Below are positions 34,547-43,326 of a stretch of 64,000 bases of DNA, piece by piece (position 1 is the stretch's first letter; each line of letters starts with the position of its first letter). Source of the DNA: Ornithinimicrobium cerasi (lineage in GTDB: Bacteria; Actinomycetota; Actinomycetes; Actinomycetales; Dermatophilaceae); contig NZ_QZMN01000013.1 of the NCBI RefSeq assembly GCF_003702705.1, forward strand, positions 62,001 to 126,000. Reading direction: 5' to 3'. A model generated the notes under the pieces. It did not search any database. It saw nothing but the letters and a program-made list of their open reading frames with translations, and was not told the DNA's origin. A program made the position numbers and the translations under genes.

Positions 34547-34556
34547 GGCATACCTC

Positions 34557-35846
34557 TCAGCTCTTGGTGTAGGGGATGCCCTCGGCGGCCGGCGGGCGGA
34601 CCCGACCGACGAACCCGGCCACCGCGAAGATCGTGATGATGTAGGGCAGCATCAGCAGCAGCTCGGACGGGACGCCGCTGCCGATGGTCGAGAGCACGTT
34701 GCCCAGGTTCTTGGAGAACCCGAAGAGCAGGGCGGCGAGCACCGCGCCCCAGGGGTTCCACTTGCCCAGGATCATCGCGGCGAGCGCGATGAAGCCGTTG
34801 CCGGCCGACATCTCGCGGCCGAACGCCAGTCCGGAGCCGACGGTGAAGAAGGCCCCGCCCAGGCCGGCGACCGCCCCGCCCAGGATGGTGTTCCACACGC
34901 GACGGGTGTTCACCTTGATGCCGACGGTGTCGGCCGCCTTGGGGTGCTCACCCACGGCGCGGGTGCGCAGGCCCCAGCGGCTGCGGAAGAGCATGATCTG
35001 CAGGACGACGACGATGACGTACATGAGGTAGATCAGCACCGTCTGGTTGAACAGCACCGGGCCGAGGACCGGGATCTCGGCCAGGACCGGGATGCGGATG
35101 CGCGGCAGGGGCATGCGGGTGTTCCACAGCGCCCGGTTGTCCGACAGGACGGTGGCGAAGAGGAATCCGGTGAGCCCGATGATGAGGGTGTTGAGGACCA
35201 CGCCGACGATGATCTGGTTGACCCGGAAGCTGACGGCGAACCAGGCCAGCGCCGCGCCGACGAGAGCCCCGGCCAGGGGTGCCGCGACGAGGCCGACGTA
35301 GCCGCTGCCCGCGGCCGAGGCCGCGACGGCCGCGGCGAAGGCCCCGAAGAGCAGCTGGCCCTCGATCGCGATGTTGATGATGCCGGACCGCTCGCAGATG
35401 ACGCCGGAGAGGGCGCCGAAGACCAGCGGCACCGAGAGGGCGAGTGCCCCGGCGAGCAGCGAGACCATGGGGATGACGGACGTCTTCCCGGCGCCGGCGT
35501 AGGTGAGGAAGGCCAGGACGACGGCGACCCCCACGACGACGTGCAGCCACACCGGGGGGCGGCGCCGCTGGCGCACCAGGAGGAAGGCCCACACCGCGGC
35601 CGCCGCCATCACGACGGTGAGCAGGGAGATGGTCAGGAGGGCGGGGACCGACGCGTTGGGGATGGCGAACCACTCGGCGGCGGTGCCGAACTGGAAGGTG
35701 GTCGAGACGTCCGCCGGCGTCGGGCGCAGGAAGAGCAGCACCGTCAGGAGCGCGGCCGTCGCGTAGACGACCGGGGTCTTCAGGCCGACCCTGGGACGGG
35801 TGCCGGGAGCCGTCGCGGTGCTGGACGGCGTCGTCGCGGTGCTCAC
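34557..35846 (-). CDS. Nucleoside ABC transporter permease 2
   Basis: A 429-residue permease of the branched-chain/ribose (BPD_transp_2) type. About ten hydrophobic helices contain the family motif GVICERSGIINIAIEGQLLFG, EHPKAADTVGIKVNTRR in the coupling loop, and LAAMILGKWNPWGAVLAAL. An extra hydrophobic N-terminal segment of about 120 residues precedes the core. It pairs with the permease gene it overlaps (GTGA). With the ATPase and BMP lipoprotein it forms a BmpA-type importer; family members characterised so far take up purine or pyrimidine nucleosides, which suits the following cdd gene. Confidence 0.92.
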   Translation of the reverse strand: MSTATTPSSTATAPGTRPRVGLKTPVVYATAALLTVLLFLRPTPADVSTTFQFGTAAEWFAIPNASVPALLTISLLTVVMAAAAVWAFLLVRQRRRPPVWLHVVVGVAVVLAFLTYAGAGKTSVIPMVSLLAGALALSVPLVFGALSGVICERSGIINIAIEGQLLFGAFAAAVAASAAGSGYVGLVAAPLAGALVGAALAWFAVSFRVNQIIVGVVLNTLIIGLTGFLFATVLSDNRALWNTRMPLPRIRIPVLAEIPVLGPVLFNQTVLIYLMYVIVVVLQIMLFRSRWGLRTRAVGEHPKAADTVGIKVNTRRVWNTILGGAVAGLGGAFFTVGSGLAFGREMSAGNGFIALAAMILGKWNPWGAVLAALLFGFSKNLGNVLSTIGSGVPSELLLMLPYIITIFAVAGFVGRVRPPAAEGIPYTKS

Positions 35847-37186
35847 GCCGTGACCTCCTCGGTGGTGGTGCGGGCGGGGCGGGGACGCCGGGGCCGCCCC
35901 GTCGGGGACGGCAGCCGGAACACGGCGCGCACCAGCGGCGGTGCGGCGATGAGCAGGACGATGAGCGACTGGACCACGAGGACGATGTCGATCGGCGTCT
36001 GGGTCAGCGACTGCATGAGGAAGCCACCCGCCTTGAGGGCGCCGAAGAGCAGGCCGGCGAAGAAGGTGCCCCACGGCCTGGAACGTCCCAGCAGGGCCAC
36101 GGTGATCGCGTCGAAGCCGAACGAGGCCGCGACCCCCACCGTCAGCGAGCGCTCGGTGCCGAGCACCTGGCCGGAGGCGGCCAGCCCGGCGAGGGCGCCC
36201 GCGACCAGCATGGTGATGATGGTGATGCGCCCCACCGACATGCCGGCGGTGCGGGCGGCGGCGGGGTTGGCGCCGACCGCGCGGATCTCGAAGCCGATCG
36301 TCGACCGCTCGAGCAGCCACCACACGAAGACGGTCGCCAGGACCGCCATGACGAAGCCCCAGTGCAGACGGAAGTCGTTGGGGAGCAGCCAGTCCGGCAC
36401 CAGGTGCGGGAACGTCGCCTCGGCCGAGACGGCCGGGCTGCGCTGGCCGGTGCGACCGGGGTTGAACTGCGGCGTCTTGAGGATGTAGCCGATGAGGTAG
36501 ACGGCGATGTAGTTGAGCATGATCGTGACGATCACCTCGTTGGCACCGAACCTGGCCTTCAGCACGCCGGCCACACCCGCGTAGACGGCGCCCCCGATCG
36601 CGCCGCCCAGGACCGCGACGAGCAGGTGGATGACGGGGGGCATGTCGAAGGCGAACCCCAGCCACGCCGCGACGATCGCGCCGACGATGATCTGCCCCTG
36701 GGCGCCGATGTTGAACAGACCGGCCCGGAAGCCGACGGCGATGCCCAGGCCCGCGAGGATGAGCGGCACCGAGAAGACCATCGACTCGGTGAACGGCTTG
36801 ATCATGCCGGCGAACGTCGGGGCGTTCCAGTCGAGGACGGAGCCTCGGAACATCGCCACGTAGGCGTCGCGCATGGCCGTCCAGCCGGCCGAGAGCATGT
36901 CACTCGGGCGGGAGAAGAAGTAGCCGGACGCGGCGCGGGTGTCCTCGTCGGCGAAGGCGATGAGGAGCCCGCCGATGAGCAGGGCGAGCACGACGGCGAG
37001 GACCGACATGAGCGCGCCCCCGGCGAGGATCTGGTGGATGACCGAGGGCCGCTCGTCCTCACGGTGTGTCGGGCCGTGCCCGCCGGGCGCCGTCTCCTCC
37101 GCAGCGACCTCGGCCGGCGGCGCGGCCGCGACCGCCTGCTCGTTGCCGGCGTCGCTGCCCTCGCTCTGGTGCGAGTGGTCGGTCAC
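35843..37186 (-). CDS. Nucleoside ABC transporter permease 1
   Basis: A 447-residue permease partner. A hydrophilic N terminus of about 60 residues, rich in Ala/Glu/His (VTDHSHQSEGSDAG), precedes eight to ten helices. The core motifs are AVGFRAGLFNIGAQGQIIVG, GANEVIVTIMLNYIAVYL, and AVGANPAAARTAGMSVGR as coupling loop. A basic Arg/Pro-rich tail ends the protein. The GTG start overlaps the ATPase stop and its own end overlaps permease 2, so all three are translationally coupled. Confidence 0.92.
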   Translation of the reverse strand: MTDHSHQSEGSDAGNEQAVAAAPPAEVAAEETAPGGHGPTHREDERPSVIHQILAGGALMSVLAVVLALLIGGLLIAFADEDTRAASGYFFSRPSDMLSAGWTAMRDAYVAMFRGSVLDWNAPTFAGMIKPFTESMVFSVPLILAGLGIAVGFRAGLFNIGAQGQIIVGAIVAAWLGFAFDMPPVIHLLVAVLGGAIGGAVYAGVAGVLKARFGANEVIVTIMLNYIAVYLIGYILKTPQFNPGRTGQRSPAVSAEATFPHLVPDWLLPNDFRLHWGFVMAVLATVFVWWLLERSTIGFEIRAVGANPAAARTAGMSVGRITIITMLVAGALAGLAASGQVLGTERSLTVGVAASFGFDAITVALLGRSRPWGTFFAGLLFGALKAGGFLMQSLTQTPIDIVLVVQSLIVLLIAAPPLVRAVFRLPSPTGRPRRPRPARTTTEEVTA

Positions 37187-38778
37187 TGCGCGTCCTCCTC
37201 CATGTAGGCCTGGCCCAGGATCGAGTGGTGCTCGGCCGCCTGGGTGCGGGCCTCGTCCATCGGGACACCTGCCATCATCAGCCCGAGCATGTCGCGGTTC
37301 ACCCCACCTGCCGTGCCGTTCTCCTCCGCCACGTCGACGATGCCGACGATGCGGCCCCGGTACATGACCGCGATCCGGTCCGCCAGGTTGAGCACCTCGT
37401 CCAGCTCGGTCGAGACGATGAGCACCGGGGTGCCGTTGTCGCGCTCGGCCACCATCCGCTTGTGCACGAACTCGATCGACCCCACGTCCAGACCCCGCGT
37501 CGGCTGGGAGGCCACGAGGAGGCGCAGCGGCCGGGACATCTCGCGGGCGAGCACCACCTTCTGGGCGTTGCCGCCGGAGAGCGTGGAGATGGGGTCCTGC
37601 ACTGAGGTGTAGCGCACGTCGAACTCCTCGGCGCGCTGCTCGGCGTTGGCGACGACACGGGCCGGGCTCATCGAGATGCCCTTGGCGAACGGCTCGGTGT
37701 CGTAGAGGTCCAGCACGAGGTTCTCCGCGATCGAGAAGCTGGCCACGACGCCGTCGGTGGACCGGTCCTCGGGGACGAAGCCGATGCCGGCGCGCAGCCG
37801 CTGCTTGACCGATCGGCCGCGCAGGTCCTGCCCGTCGAGGGTGAGCCGGCCGGCGTCCGCCTCCTCCAGACCGAGCACCACCTCGGCGAGCTCGGTCTGC
37901 CCGTTGCCCTGGACGCCCGCGATGCACATGATCTCCCCGCCGTGGACGTCGAAGGAGATGTCGTCGACGAGCACCGCACCGGTGGGCGAGACGACGCTCA
38001 GCCCCTCCACGCGGAAGGCCGCCTCGCCGGGGGTGGCCGCGGACTTCTGGACCGACAGGTTGACCGAGCGGCCCACCATGAGCGAGGCCAGCTCGGTCTC
38101 GGTGGAGGTGGGTCTGGCCTCCCCCACGACCTTGCCCCGGCGGATCACCGTGATCCGGTCCGCGACGGCCCGCACCTCGCGCAGCTTGTGGGTGATGAAG
38201 ACGATGGAGGTGCCCGCCTCCTTGAGCTCGCCCATGATCCCGATGAGCTCGTCGGTCTCCTGGGGGGTGAGCACCGCGGTGGGCTCGTCGAGGATGAGGA
38301 CCTTCGCGTCGCGGCTGAGGGCCTTGATGATCTCCACCCGCTGCTGGACGCCCACCGGCAGGTCCTCGATGAGCGCGTCGGGGTCGACGTCGAAGCCGAA
38401 GCGGTCGGAGATCTGCTTCACCCGTGCGCGTGCCTCGTCCAGCTTGAGGACGCCGGCGGGGCCGGTCGGCTCGTAGCCCAGCGCGACCGACTCCGCGACG
38501 GTGAAGACAGGGACCAGCATGAAGTGCTGGTGCACCATGCCGATGCCGGCCGCGACCGCGTCACCGGGACCCTTGAAGCGCACGGGGCGGTCGTCGAGCA
38601 GGATCTGCCCGTCGTCCGGGTCGTAGAGGCCGTAGAGGACGTTCATCAGGGTGCTCTTGCCCGCGCCGTTCTCCCCCAGCAGGGCGTGGATCTCCCCCGG
38701 CTCGACGACGAGGTCGATGTGGTCGTTGGCGACCAGGGGACCGAAGACCTTGGTGATGCCCTGCAGCTCGAGCTTCAT
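37183..38778 (-). CDS. Nucleoside ABC transporter ATP-binding protein (two ABC domains)
   Basis: A 531-residue tandem ATPase of the sugar/nucleoside class. Domain 1 has Walker A GENGAGKST, the Q-loop MVHQHFMLVP, and Walker B VLILDEPTAVLTPQE. Domain 2 has a degenerate Walker A (GVQGNGQTE), as is usual in this class, but an intact LSGGNAQKVVLAREM signature and LLVASQPTRGLDVGSIE. Domain 2 is therefore probably the weaker ATPase. It lies 163 bp downstream of the BMP lipoprotein gene, beyond a strong hairpin, so it should be expressed at a lower level. AGGA lies before the ATG. Confidence 0.94.
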   Translation of the reverse strand: MKLELQGITKVFGPLVANDHIDLVVEPGEIHALLGENGAGKSTLMNVLYGLYDPDDGQILLDDRPVRFKGPGDAVAAGIGMVHQHFMLVPVFTVAESVALGYEPTGPAGVLKLDEARARVKQISDRFGFDVDPDALIEDLPVGVQQRVEIIKALSRDAKVLILDEPTAVLTPQETDELIGIMGELKEAGTSIVFITHKLREVRAVADRITVIRRGKVVGEARPTSTETELASLMVGRSVNLSVQKSAATPGEAAFRVEGLSVVSPTGAVLVDDISFDVHGGEIMCIAGVQGNGQTELAEVVLGLEEADAGRLTLDGQDLRGRSVKQRLRAGIGFVPEDRSTDGVVASFSIAENLVLDLYDTEPFAKGISMSPARVVANAEQRAEEFDVRYTSVQDPISTLSGGNAQKVVLAREMSRPLRLLVASQPTRGLDVGSIEFVHKRMVAERDNGTPVLIVSTELDEVLNLADRIAVMYRGRIVGIVDVAEENGTAGGVNRDMLGLMMAGVPMDEARTQAAEHHSILGQAYMEEDAQ

Positions 38779-38863
38779 CGCGGATCCTGCTTCATACGCA
38801 CCTCACGGGGGTGGACGCGGCCGGGTGGGTCGGCGGGCGTGGACCCGCCTGGGGGGACAGCGT

Positions 38864-38893
38864 AGCGGCCCGACCCCGCAGGGTCGGGCCGCT
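38864..38893 (-). terminator. Strong hairpin between the BMP lipoprotein and ABC genes
   Basis: 13-bp perfect arms AGCGGCCCGACCC and GGGTCGGGCCGCT with loop CGCA, about 50 nt past the lipoprotein stop. It has no T-tract. Position suggests a partial terminator or mRNA stabiliser that leaves binding protein in excess over the transporter core. Confidence 0.75.
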
Positions 38894-38941
38894 GGCACGG
38901 TCGTCGCCCCGCTCGGCTCACCGGCGGACGACGAGGTCGGA

Positions 38942-40111
38942 TCAGGGAGCGTTCGGCGTCTCGATGACGAGCTCGCCGGAGATGATCTGCTCCTCGTAGG
39001 CGGCCAGCTGGTCCTTGAGCTCCTGGGGGACCTCGTCCTCGAAGTCGTGGAACGGGGCCAGGCCGACACCGTCGTTCTCCAGGGTGCCCACGTACGGCTC
39101 GTTGGTGAAGCCGCCCTCGACGCTCTCGGTGATCGTGGTCTCGACGGCCGCGCCGATGCCCTTCATGACCGAGGTCAGCATCAGGGAGGAGTAGTCGGAG
39201 GCGGTGAGGAAGCCGTCGGAGTCGACCCAGATGATCCTGACCCCGTCCGCGGACTCGGCCGCGGCGGCCGCGCCGAGCCCGACCGGGCCGGCGACCGGCA
39301 TGATGATGTCCGCGCCCTGGGCGATGAACTGCTCGGTCAGGGTCTGGCCCTGGCTCTGGTTGTCGAAGTCGCCGGAGAAGGAACCGGTCTGGCCCTCCTT
39401 GTCCCAGCCGAGGAGCTGCACGTCGGTGCCGTTGTCCTCGTTGTACTTGGCGACACCGTCGGCGAAGCCGTCCATGAAGATCGCGACCGACGGGATCTGG
39501 ATGCCACCGAAGGTGGCCACCGTGCCGGTCTCGGACATCCCGGCAGCCAGGTAGCCGGCGAGGAAGCTCGCCTCCGCGGTGTTGAACAGCAGCGGCTTGG
39601 CGTTGTCGAGCTCGACGGGGGCGAAGGACTCGTCGGAGAAGCTGGAGTCGATGAGCGCGAAGTTGGTCTCGGGGTTCGCCTCGGCACCGGCCTGGATGGC
39701 GTCCTCGAGGAGGAAGCCGACGCCGATGACCAGGTCGCAGTCCTGGGCGACCAGCCCGTTGACGTTGTTGGCGTAGTCGGTGTCGGCCTGGGACTCGACC
39801 TCGACGGTCTCGATGCCGAGCTCCTCGGCGGCCGCGTCCATGCCCTCCTTGCCCGACTGGTTGAAGGACTGGTCGTCGAAGCCGCCGGCGTCGGAGACCA
39901 TGCAGGCCTTGAAGTCGGCCGCGTCGGCCGGGGCGGACGACTCGCCACCGTCGCTGGTGGCTGCACCGTCGTCGGTCTCCCCTGCCGCGTCGTCGGTGGT
40001 CTCGACGGCGGACGTGCCGCCGGGGCTGTCGTCTTCAGGGGCCTCGCCGCAGGCGGAGAGGGCGAGGGTGGCGGCCGCACCGAGGGCCGCGAGCTTCATT
40101 ACCCGACGCAC
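38942..40111 (-). CDS. BMP-family nucleoside-binding lipoprotein
   Basis: A 389-residue secreted substrate-binding protein. The signal peptide has lipobox LSAC with Cys21. An acidic Thr/Asp/Gly linker of about 45 residues follows, then the BMP (PnrA-like) domain: CMVSDAGGFDDQSFNQSGKEG, LVIGVGFLLEDAI, FLAGYLAAGMSETGTVATFGG, and VAGPVGLGAAAAAE. DAGGFDD...FN is the nucleoside-binding stretch in PnrA-type proteins. AAAGGAG lies 5-6 nt before the GTG at 40111, which fixes the start; the frame continues upstream without meaning. A TAGCAT -10 element and a set of half-sites lie upstream. Confidence 0.94.
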   Translation of the reverse strand: MRRVMKLAALGAAATLALSACGEAPEDDSPGGTSAVETTDDAAGETDDGAATSDGGESSAPADAADFKACMVSDAGGFDDQSFNQSGKEGMDAAAEELGIETVEVESQADTDYANNVNGLVAQDCDLVIGVGFLLEDAIQAGAEANPETNFALIDSSFSDESFAPVELDNAKPLLFNTAEASFLAGYLAAGMSETGTVATFGGIQIPSVAIFMDGFADGVAKYNEDNGTDVQLLGWDKEGQTGSFSGDFDNQSQGQTLTEQFIAQGADIIMPVAGPVGLGAAAAAESADGVRIIWVDSDGFLTASDYSSLMLTSVMKGIGAAVETTITESVEGGFTNEPYVGTLENDGVGLAPFHDFEDEVPQELKDQLAAYEEQIISGELVIETPNAP

Positions 40112-40148
40112 GGGGTACTCCTTTGTGAGCAGGTGGTTGTGCATCGGC

Positions 40149-40154
40149 ATGCTA
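40149..40154 (-). promoter_or_regulatory. -10 element of the nucleoside importer operon
   Basis: TAGCAT on the minus strand, about 38 nt before the GTG at 40111. This gene has a conventional leader with AAAGGAG. Confidence 0.45.
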
Positions 40155-40171
40155 TCCCCCCCACCAGGCAT

Positions 40172-40190
40172 CCCCGGCGCCGCGCCGGGG
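40172..40190. promoter_or_regulatory. 9-bp-arm palindrome at the -35 region of the importer operon
   Basis: CCCCGGCGC-C-GCGCCGGGG is perfectly self-complementary around one central base. It lies 18 bp upstream of the -10 element, where a repressor would block RNA polymerase. It could instead belong to a terminator of the upstream amidohydrolase gene. Confidence 0.4.
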
Positions 40191-40192
40191 CG

Positions 40193-40219
40193 GTCACACA
40201 AAGGTGACTGATTCGTGAC
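40193..40219. promoter_or_regulatory. Three GTCAC/GTGAC half-sites at 11-bp spacing
   Basis: GTCAC at 40193-40197, GTGAC at 40204-40208 and GTGAC at 40215-40219. The first two form an inverted repeat with a 6-nt spacer, and the last two form a direct repeat. It is a candidate binding site for the regulator of nucleoside import. Confidence 0.45.
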
Positions 40220-40288
40220 CTGGAGGTGTCCCACGAGCAAACTCTCGTCACGCCCGCCCCACGGGGCCCACCGGGCCCACCTTGCATC

Positions 40289-40303
40289 AGGGGCGAGACC
40301 CCT
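40289..40303 (-). terminator. Small hairpin after the M20 amidohydrolase gene
   Basis: AGGGG and CCCCT arms with a 5-nt loop, 13 nt past the stop codon. It is weak, with no T-tract. Confidence 0.3.
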
Positions 40304-40315
40304 CTGCGGGGCGGC

Positions 40316-41578
40316 TCAGGCCAGCCCGTCCGGCCCGACGGAGGTGAAGACGCTGCCGGCCAGCACCTTGGCGGCGATGATGACCGCGCGCTCGTCGACC
40401 ACGAGGTCGCTCTGGTGCAGCTCGTAGGTCGGTCCGCCGGGCGTGCGGGTGCCGAGCCGACCCATCGCGCCCGGCACGTCGGTGAGGTACCAGCCGAGGT
40501 CCTCACCGCCCATGGACTGCTTCGTCGGCACGACTGCGCTCGGACCCATCAGGGTCATCGTGGCCCTCGACATGGCGACGACGGCGGCGTTGTCGTTGTC
40601 CACCGGCGGCACGCCGCGGACGTGGCGCACGATCGCCGTCACCCCGTAGGGCGCGACGACGGCCTGGACGACCTCCTCGACGAGCGGACCGACCGTGTCC
40701 CAGACCTCCGCGTCGAGCATCCGGACCGTGCCCATGCACTCGGCCTGGGTGGGGATGACGTTGGGTGCCGAGCCGGAACGGACCATCCCCCAGACGAGGG
40801 TCGTCCCCGCGCGGGGGTCGAGACGCCGGGACAGCACCGCGGGCACCTCGGTGACCACCTTCCCCAGAGCATAGGTGAGGTCCTGCGTCAGGTGGGGGCG
40901 CGAGGTGTGCCCGCCCCGGCCGGTCAGTGTCACGTGCACGGAGTCCGACGCCGCCGTGATCGGGCCGACCCGAAGCCCCACCGTGCCGACGTCGATCGAG
41001 GGGTCGCAGTGCAGCGCGAGGACGCGGTCGACCCCCTCGATGCCGCCCTGCTCCATCACCGCGTGGGCACCGCCGGGGATGGTCTCCTCGGCGGGCTGGA
41101 AGAGCAGCCGCACCGCGACGTCCTGTGCCACCAGCTCGTGCTCGAGCGCCTTGAGGGCCAGACCGGCTCCGAGCAGGCCGACCGTGTGGACGTCGTGCCC
41201 GCAGGCGTGGGCGGCCCCGAGGTTCCGGGAGGCGAACGGCAGGCCGGTGGACTCCTCGAGGGGGAGCGCGTCGAGGTCGGCCCGCAGCGCGACCCGGACC
41301 CGGGGCTCGGGCGACCCGAGGTCAGCGATCAGCCCCGAACCGGGCAGCGGGCGCACCTCGACACCGGCGCCGGTGAGCACCTCGGTCAGCAACGACGTGG
41401 TGCGCAGCTCGTGCCAGGCCAGCTCGGGGTGGGCGTGCACCTCCCGCCGCAGGCGGACGAGCTCGTCGGCACGGGCGTCCACCTCGGCGGCCACCCGCCC
41501 CACCAGGCTCCGCGGAGAGGCGGGGGAGGTGACCGAGGTCGTCGTGGTCGGGAGCTGGCCGGTCGTCTCGGTGGTCAC
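40316..41578 (-). CDS. M20D-family amidohydrolase
   Basis: A 420-residue metal-dependent amidohydrolase/aminoacylase-like enzyme. Metal ligands are in HACGHDVHTVGLLG and LLFQPAEETIPGGAHAV. LHCDPSIDVGTVG and a dimerisation lid (VHVTLTGRGGHTSRPH) follow, and the late metal ligand is a His in TYELHQSDLVV. AMLGG-type Glu-Asp appear as SMGGEDLGWYL. Related genes (AmiA/AmiB type) lie next to the PNP-lpdA region in mycobacteria. The substrate, probably an N-acyl amino acid or peptide-like amide, is not evident. The N-terminal 20 Thr/Ser-rich residues could mean the true start is later. Confidence 0.88.
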   Translation of the reverse strand: MTTETTGQLPTTTTSVTSPASPRSLVGRVAAEVDARADELVRLRREVHAHPELAWHELRTTSLLTEVLTGAGVEVRPLPGSGLIADLGSPEPRVRVALRADLDALPLEESTGLPFASRNLGAAHACGHDVHTVGLLGAGLALKALEHELVAQDVAVRLLFQPAEETIPGGAHAVMEQGGIEGVDRVLALHCDPSIDVGTVGLRVGPITAASDSVHVTLTGRGGHTSRPHLTQDLTYALGKVVTEVPAVLSRRLDPRAGTTLVWGMVRSGSAPNVIPTQAECMGTVRMLDAEVWDTVGPLVEEVVQAVVAPYGVTAIVRHVRGVPPVDNDNAAVVAMSRATMTLMGPSAVVPTKQSMGGEDLGWYLTDVPGAMGRLGTRTPGGPTYELHQSDLVVDERAVIIAAKVLAGSVFTSVGPDGLA

Positions 41579-41676
41579 GTCACTTCGCTGCGCAGGTGGG
41601 GAGGATGATCAGGGTGTGCCGCGGGTCGGCCGGGGGAAGGAGATGCACGCACCTCGACGCTTGCCGCCGCTGATCC

Positions 41677-41682
41677 AGGGTA
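41677..41682 (-). promoter_or_regulatory. Possible -10 element of the amidohydrolase gene
   Basis: TACCCT on the minus strand, about 100 nt before the GTG at 41578. It lies in the 152-bp gap after the mutase gene, which otherwise holds only a hairpin. Confidence 0.35.
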
Positions 41683-41710
41683 CATCCGCAGGACCGCGGT
41701 CCCCGCCAGG

Positions 41711-41725
41711 GGCCGCCACGCGGCC
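41711..41725 (-). terminator. Hairpin after the methylmalonyl-CoA mutase gene
   Basis: GGCCGC and GCGGCC arms with loop CAC, 5 nt past the stop codon. It has no T-tract. Confidence 0.45.
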
Positions 41726-41730
41726 AGCGC

Positions 41731-43314
41731 TCAGAAGGTCTCCCGGGGGACGTAGCGCCCCCACACGTCGCGCAGGGCGTCGGCCACCTCGCCTCCCGTG
41801 GCCCGGGCCCGGAGGGCCTCCAGCATGGGGTACAGCAGGTTGTCGGTGCCTCCTGCGGCGTCGCGCAGCGTTCCCAGCGCACGCTCCACCGCGTCCCCGT
41901 CCCGGTCGGCGCGAAGACGTTCCAGCCGTTCCGCCTGGGCGGCCTCGATGGCCGGGTCCACGCGCAGCGGCTCGTAGTGCTCGTCGGCCTCCACGGTGAA
42001 GCGGTTCTGACCCACGATCACGCGCTCCCCCGCGTCGATCTGGAGGGCGACGTCATACGCGGACCGCTCGATCTCGCTCTTCTGGAAACCCTGCTCGATC
42101 GCGCTCACCGCTCCCCCGCGGTCGTCGACGGCGGCCATCAGCGCCTCGACCGCGCCCTCGATGTCGTCGGTCATCGACTCCACCACGTAGGAGCCGGCGA
42201 ACGGGTCCACGGTCCGGGTGACGTCGGTCTCGTGGGCGAGCACCTGCTGGGTCCGCAGGGCCAGCCGTGCCGCCTTGGCGGTCGGCAGGGCGATCGCCTC
42301 GTCGAAGGAGTTGGTGTGCAGCGACTGGGTCCCGCCGAGCACGGCGGCCAGGCCCTGCACGGCCACCCGCACCAGGTTGAGCTCGGGCTGCTGGGCCGTC
42401 AGCTGCACCCCCGCGGTCTGGGTGTGGAAGCGCAGCATCATCGACCGGGGGTCCTGCGCCCCGAACTCCTCCTTCATCATCCGCGCCCAGATGCGGCGGG
42501 CGGCGCGGAACTTGGCCACCTCCTCCAGCAGCGTGGTCCGCGCCACGAAGAAGAAGGACAGCCTCGGCGCGATGTCGTCCACGCGCAGGCCGGCCTCGAT
42601 CGCCGCCTGTACGTAGGCCTTCGCGTTGGCGAGGGTGAAGGCGACCTCCTGCACCGGCGTGGCCCCGGCCTCGGCCATGTGGTAACCCGAGATCGAGATG
42701 GTGTTCCACCGGGGGATCTCGGCGTGGCAGTAGGCGAAGATGTCCGAGATCAGCCGCAGCGACTCGGCGGGCGGGTAGATGTAGGTGCCCCGGGCGATGT
42801 ACTCCTTGAGCACGTCGTTCTGGATGGTCCCGGTGAGCCGGTCCGCCGCGATGCCGTTGTGCTCCGCGGCCAGCTGGTAGAGCAGCAGCAGCGTCGAGGC
42901 GGGGGCGTTGATGGTCATCGAGGTGGACACCTCGTCGAGGGGCAGTCCGTCGAAGAGCACGAGCATGTCGTCCAGCGAGTCGATCGCCACGCCCACCTTG
43001 CCGACCTCGCCGGCCGCCAGCGGGTGGTCGGAGTCGTAACCCATCTGGGTCGGCAGGTCGAAGGCCACCGACAGACCGCCGGTCCCGTTGGCGACCAGCT
43101 CCTTGTAGCGCGCGTTGGACTCCGCCGCCGTCCCGAACCCGGCGTACTGCCGCATCGTCCACGGCCGGCCGGTGTACATCGACGGGTAGACGCCCCGGGT
43201 GAAGGGGTAGGACCCCGGCTCGCCGAGTCTCGCCGACGGGTCGAAGCCCTCCAGGTCCTGCGGCCCGTAGACGGCCTTGATCGGCAGTCCGGACTCGGTC
43301 GTCGCCTCTGGCAT
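41731..43314 (-). CDS. Methylmalonyl-CoA mutase, catalytic subunit without B12 domain
   Basis: A 527-residue TIM-barrel mutase subunit. [21 protein letters not shown] (Tyr57) and [13 protein letters not shown] (His212) carry the Tyr and His that in known enzymes mark methylmalonyl-CoA as substrate, whereas isobutyryl-CoA mutases have Phe and Gln. [24 protein letters not shown] and [13 protein letters not shown] are family signatures. The cobalamin domain of full-length MutB is absent; the stand-alone B12 protein at 57737-58165 would supply it in trans. It would interconvert (R)-methylmalonyl-CoA and succinyl-CoA. It lies 9 nt after pyrD but has its own leaderless -10 that includes the pyrD stop codon. 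Confidence 0.9.
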   Translation of the reverse strand: MPEATTESGLPIKAVYGPQDLEGFDPSARLGEPGSYPFTRGVYPSMYTGRPWTMRQYAGFGTAAESNARYKELVANGTGGLSVAFDLPTQMGYDSDHPLAAGEVGKVGVAIDSLDDMLVLFDGLPLDEVSTSMTINAPASTLLLLYQLAAEHNGIAADRLTGTIQNDVLKEYIARGTYIYPPAESLRLISDIFAYCHAEIPRWNTISISGYHMAEAGATPVQEVAFTLANAKAYVQAAIEAGLRVDDIAPRLSFFFVARTTLLEEVAKFRAARRIWARMMKEEFGAQDPRSMMLRFHTQTAGVQLTAQQPELNLVRVAVQGLAAVLGGTQSLHTNSFDEAIALPTAKAARLALRTQQVLAHETDVTRTVDPFAGSYVVESMTDDIEGAVEALMAAVDDRGGAVSAIEQGFQKSEIERSAYDVALQIDAGERVIVGQNRFTVEADEHYEPLRVDPAIEAAQAERLERLRADRDGDAVERALGTLRDAAGGTDNLLYPMLEALRARATGGEVADALRDVWGRYVPRETF

Positions 43315-43320
43315 GGGGCC

Positions 43321-43326
43321 AGACTA
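43321..43326 (-). promoter_or_regulatory. -10 element of the mutase gene, containing the pyrD stop codon
   Basis: TAGTCT, 6 nt before the ATG at 43314. Its first three bases are the TAG that ends pyrD. Confidence 0.5.
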
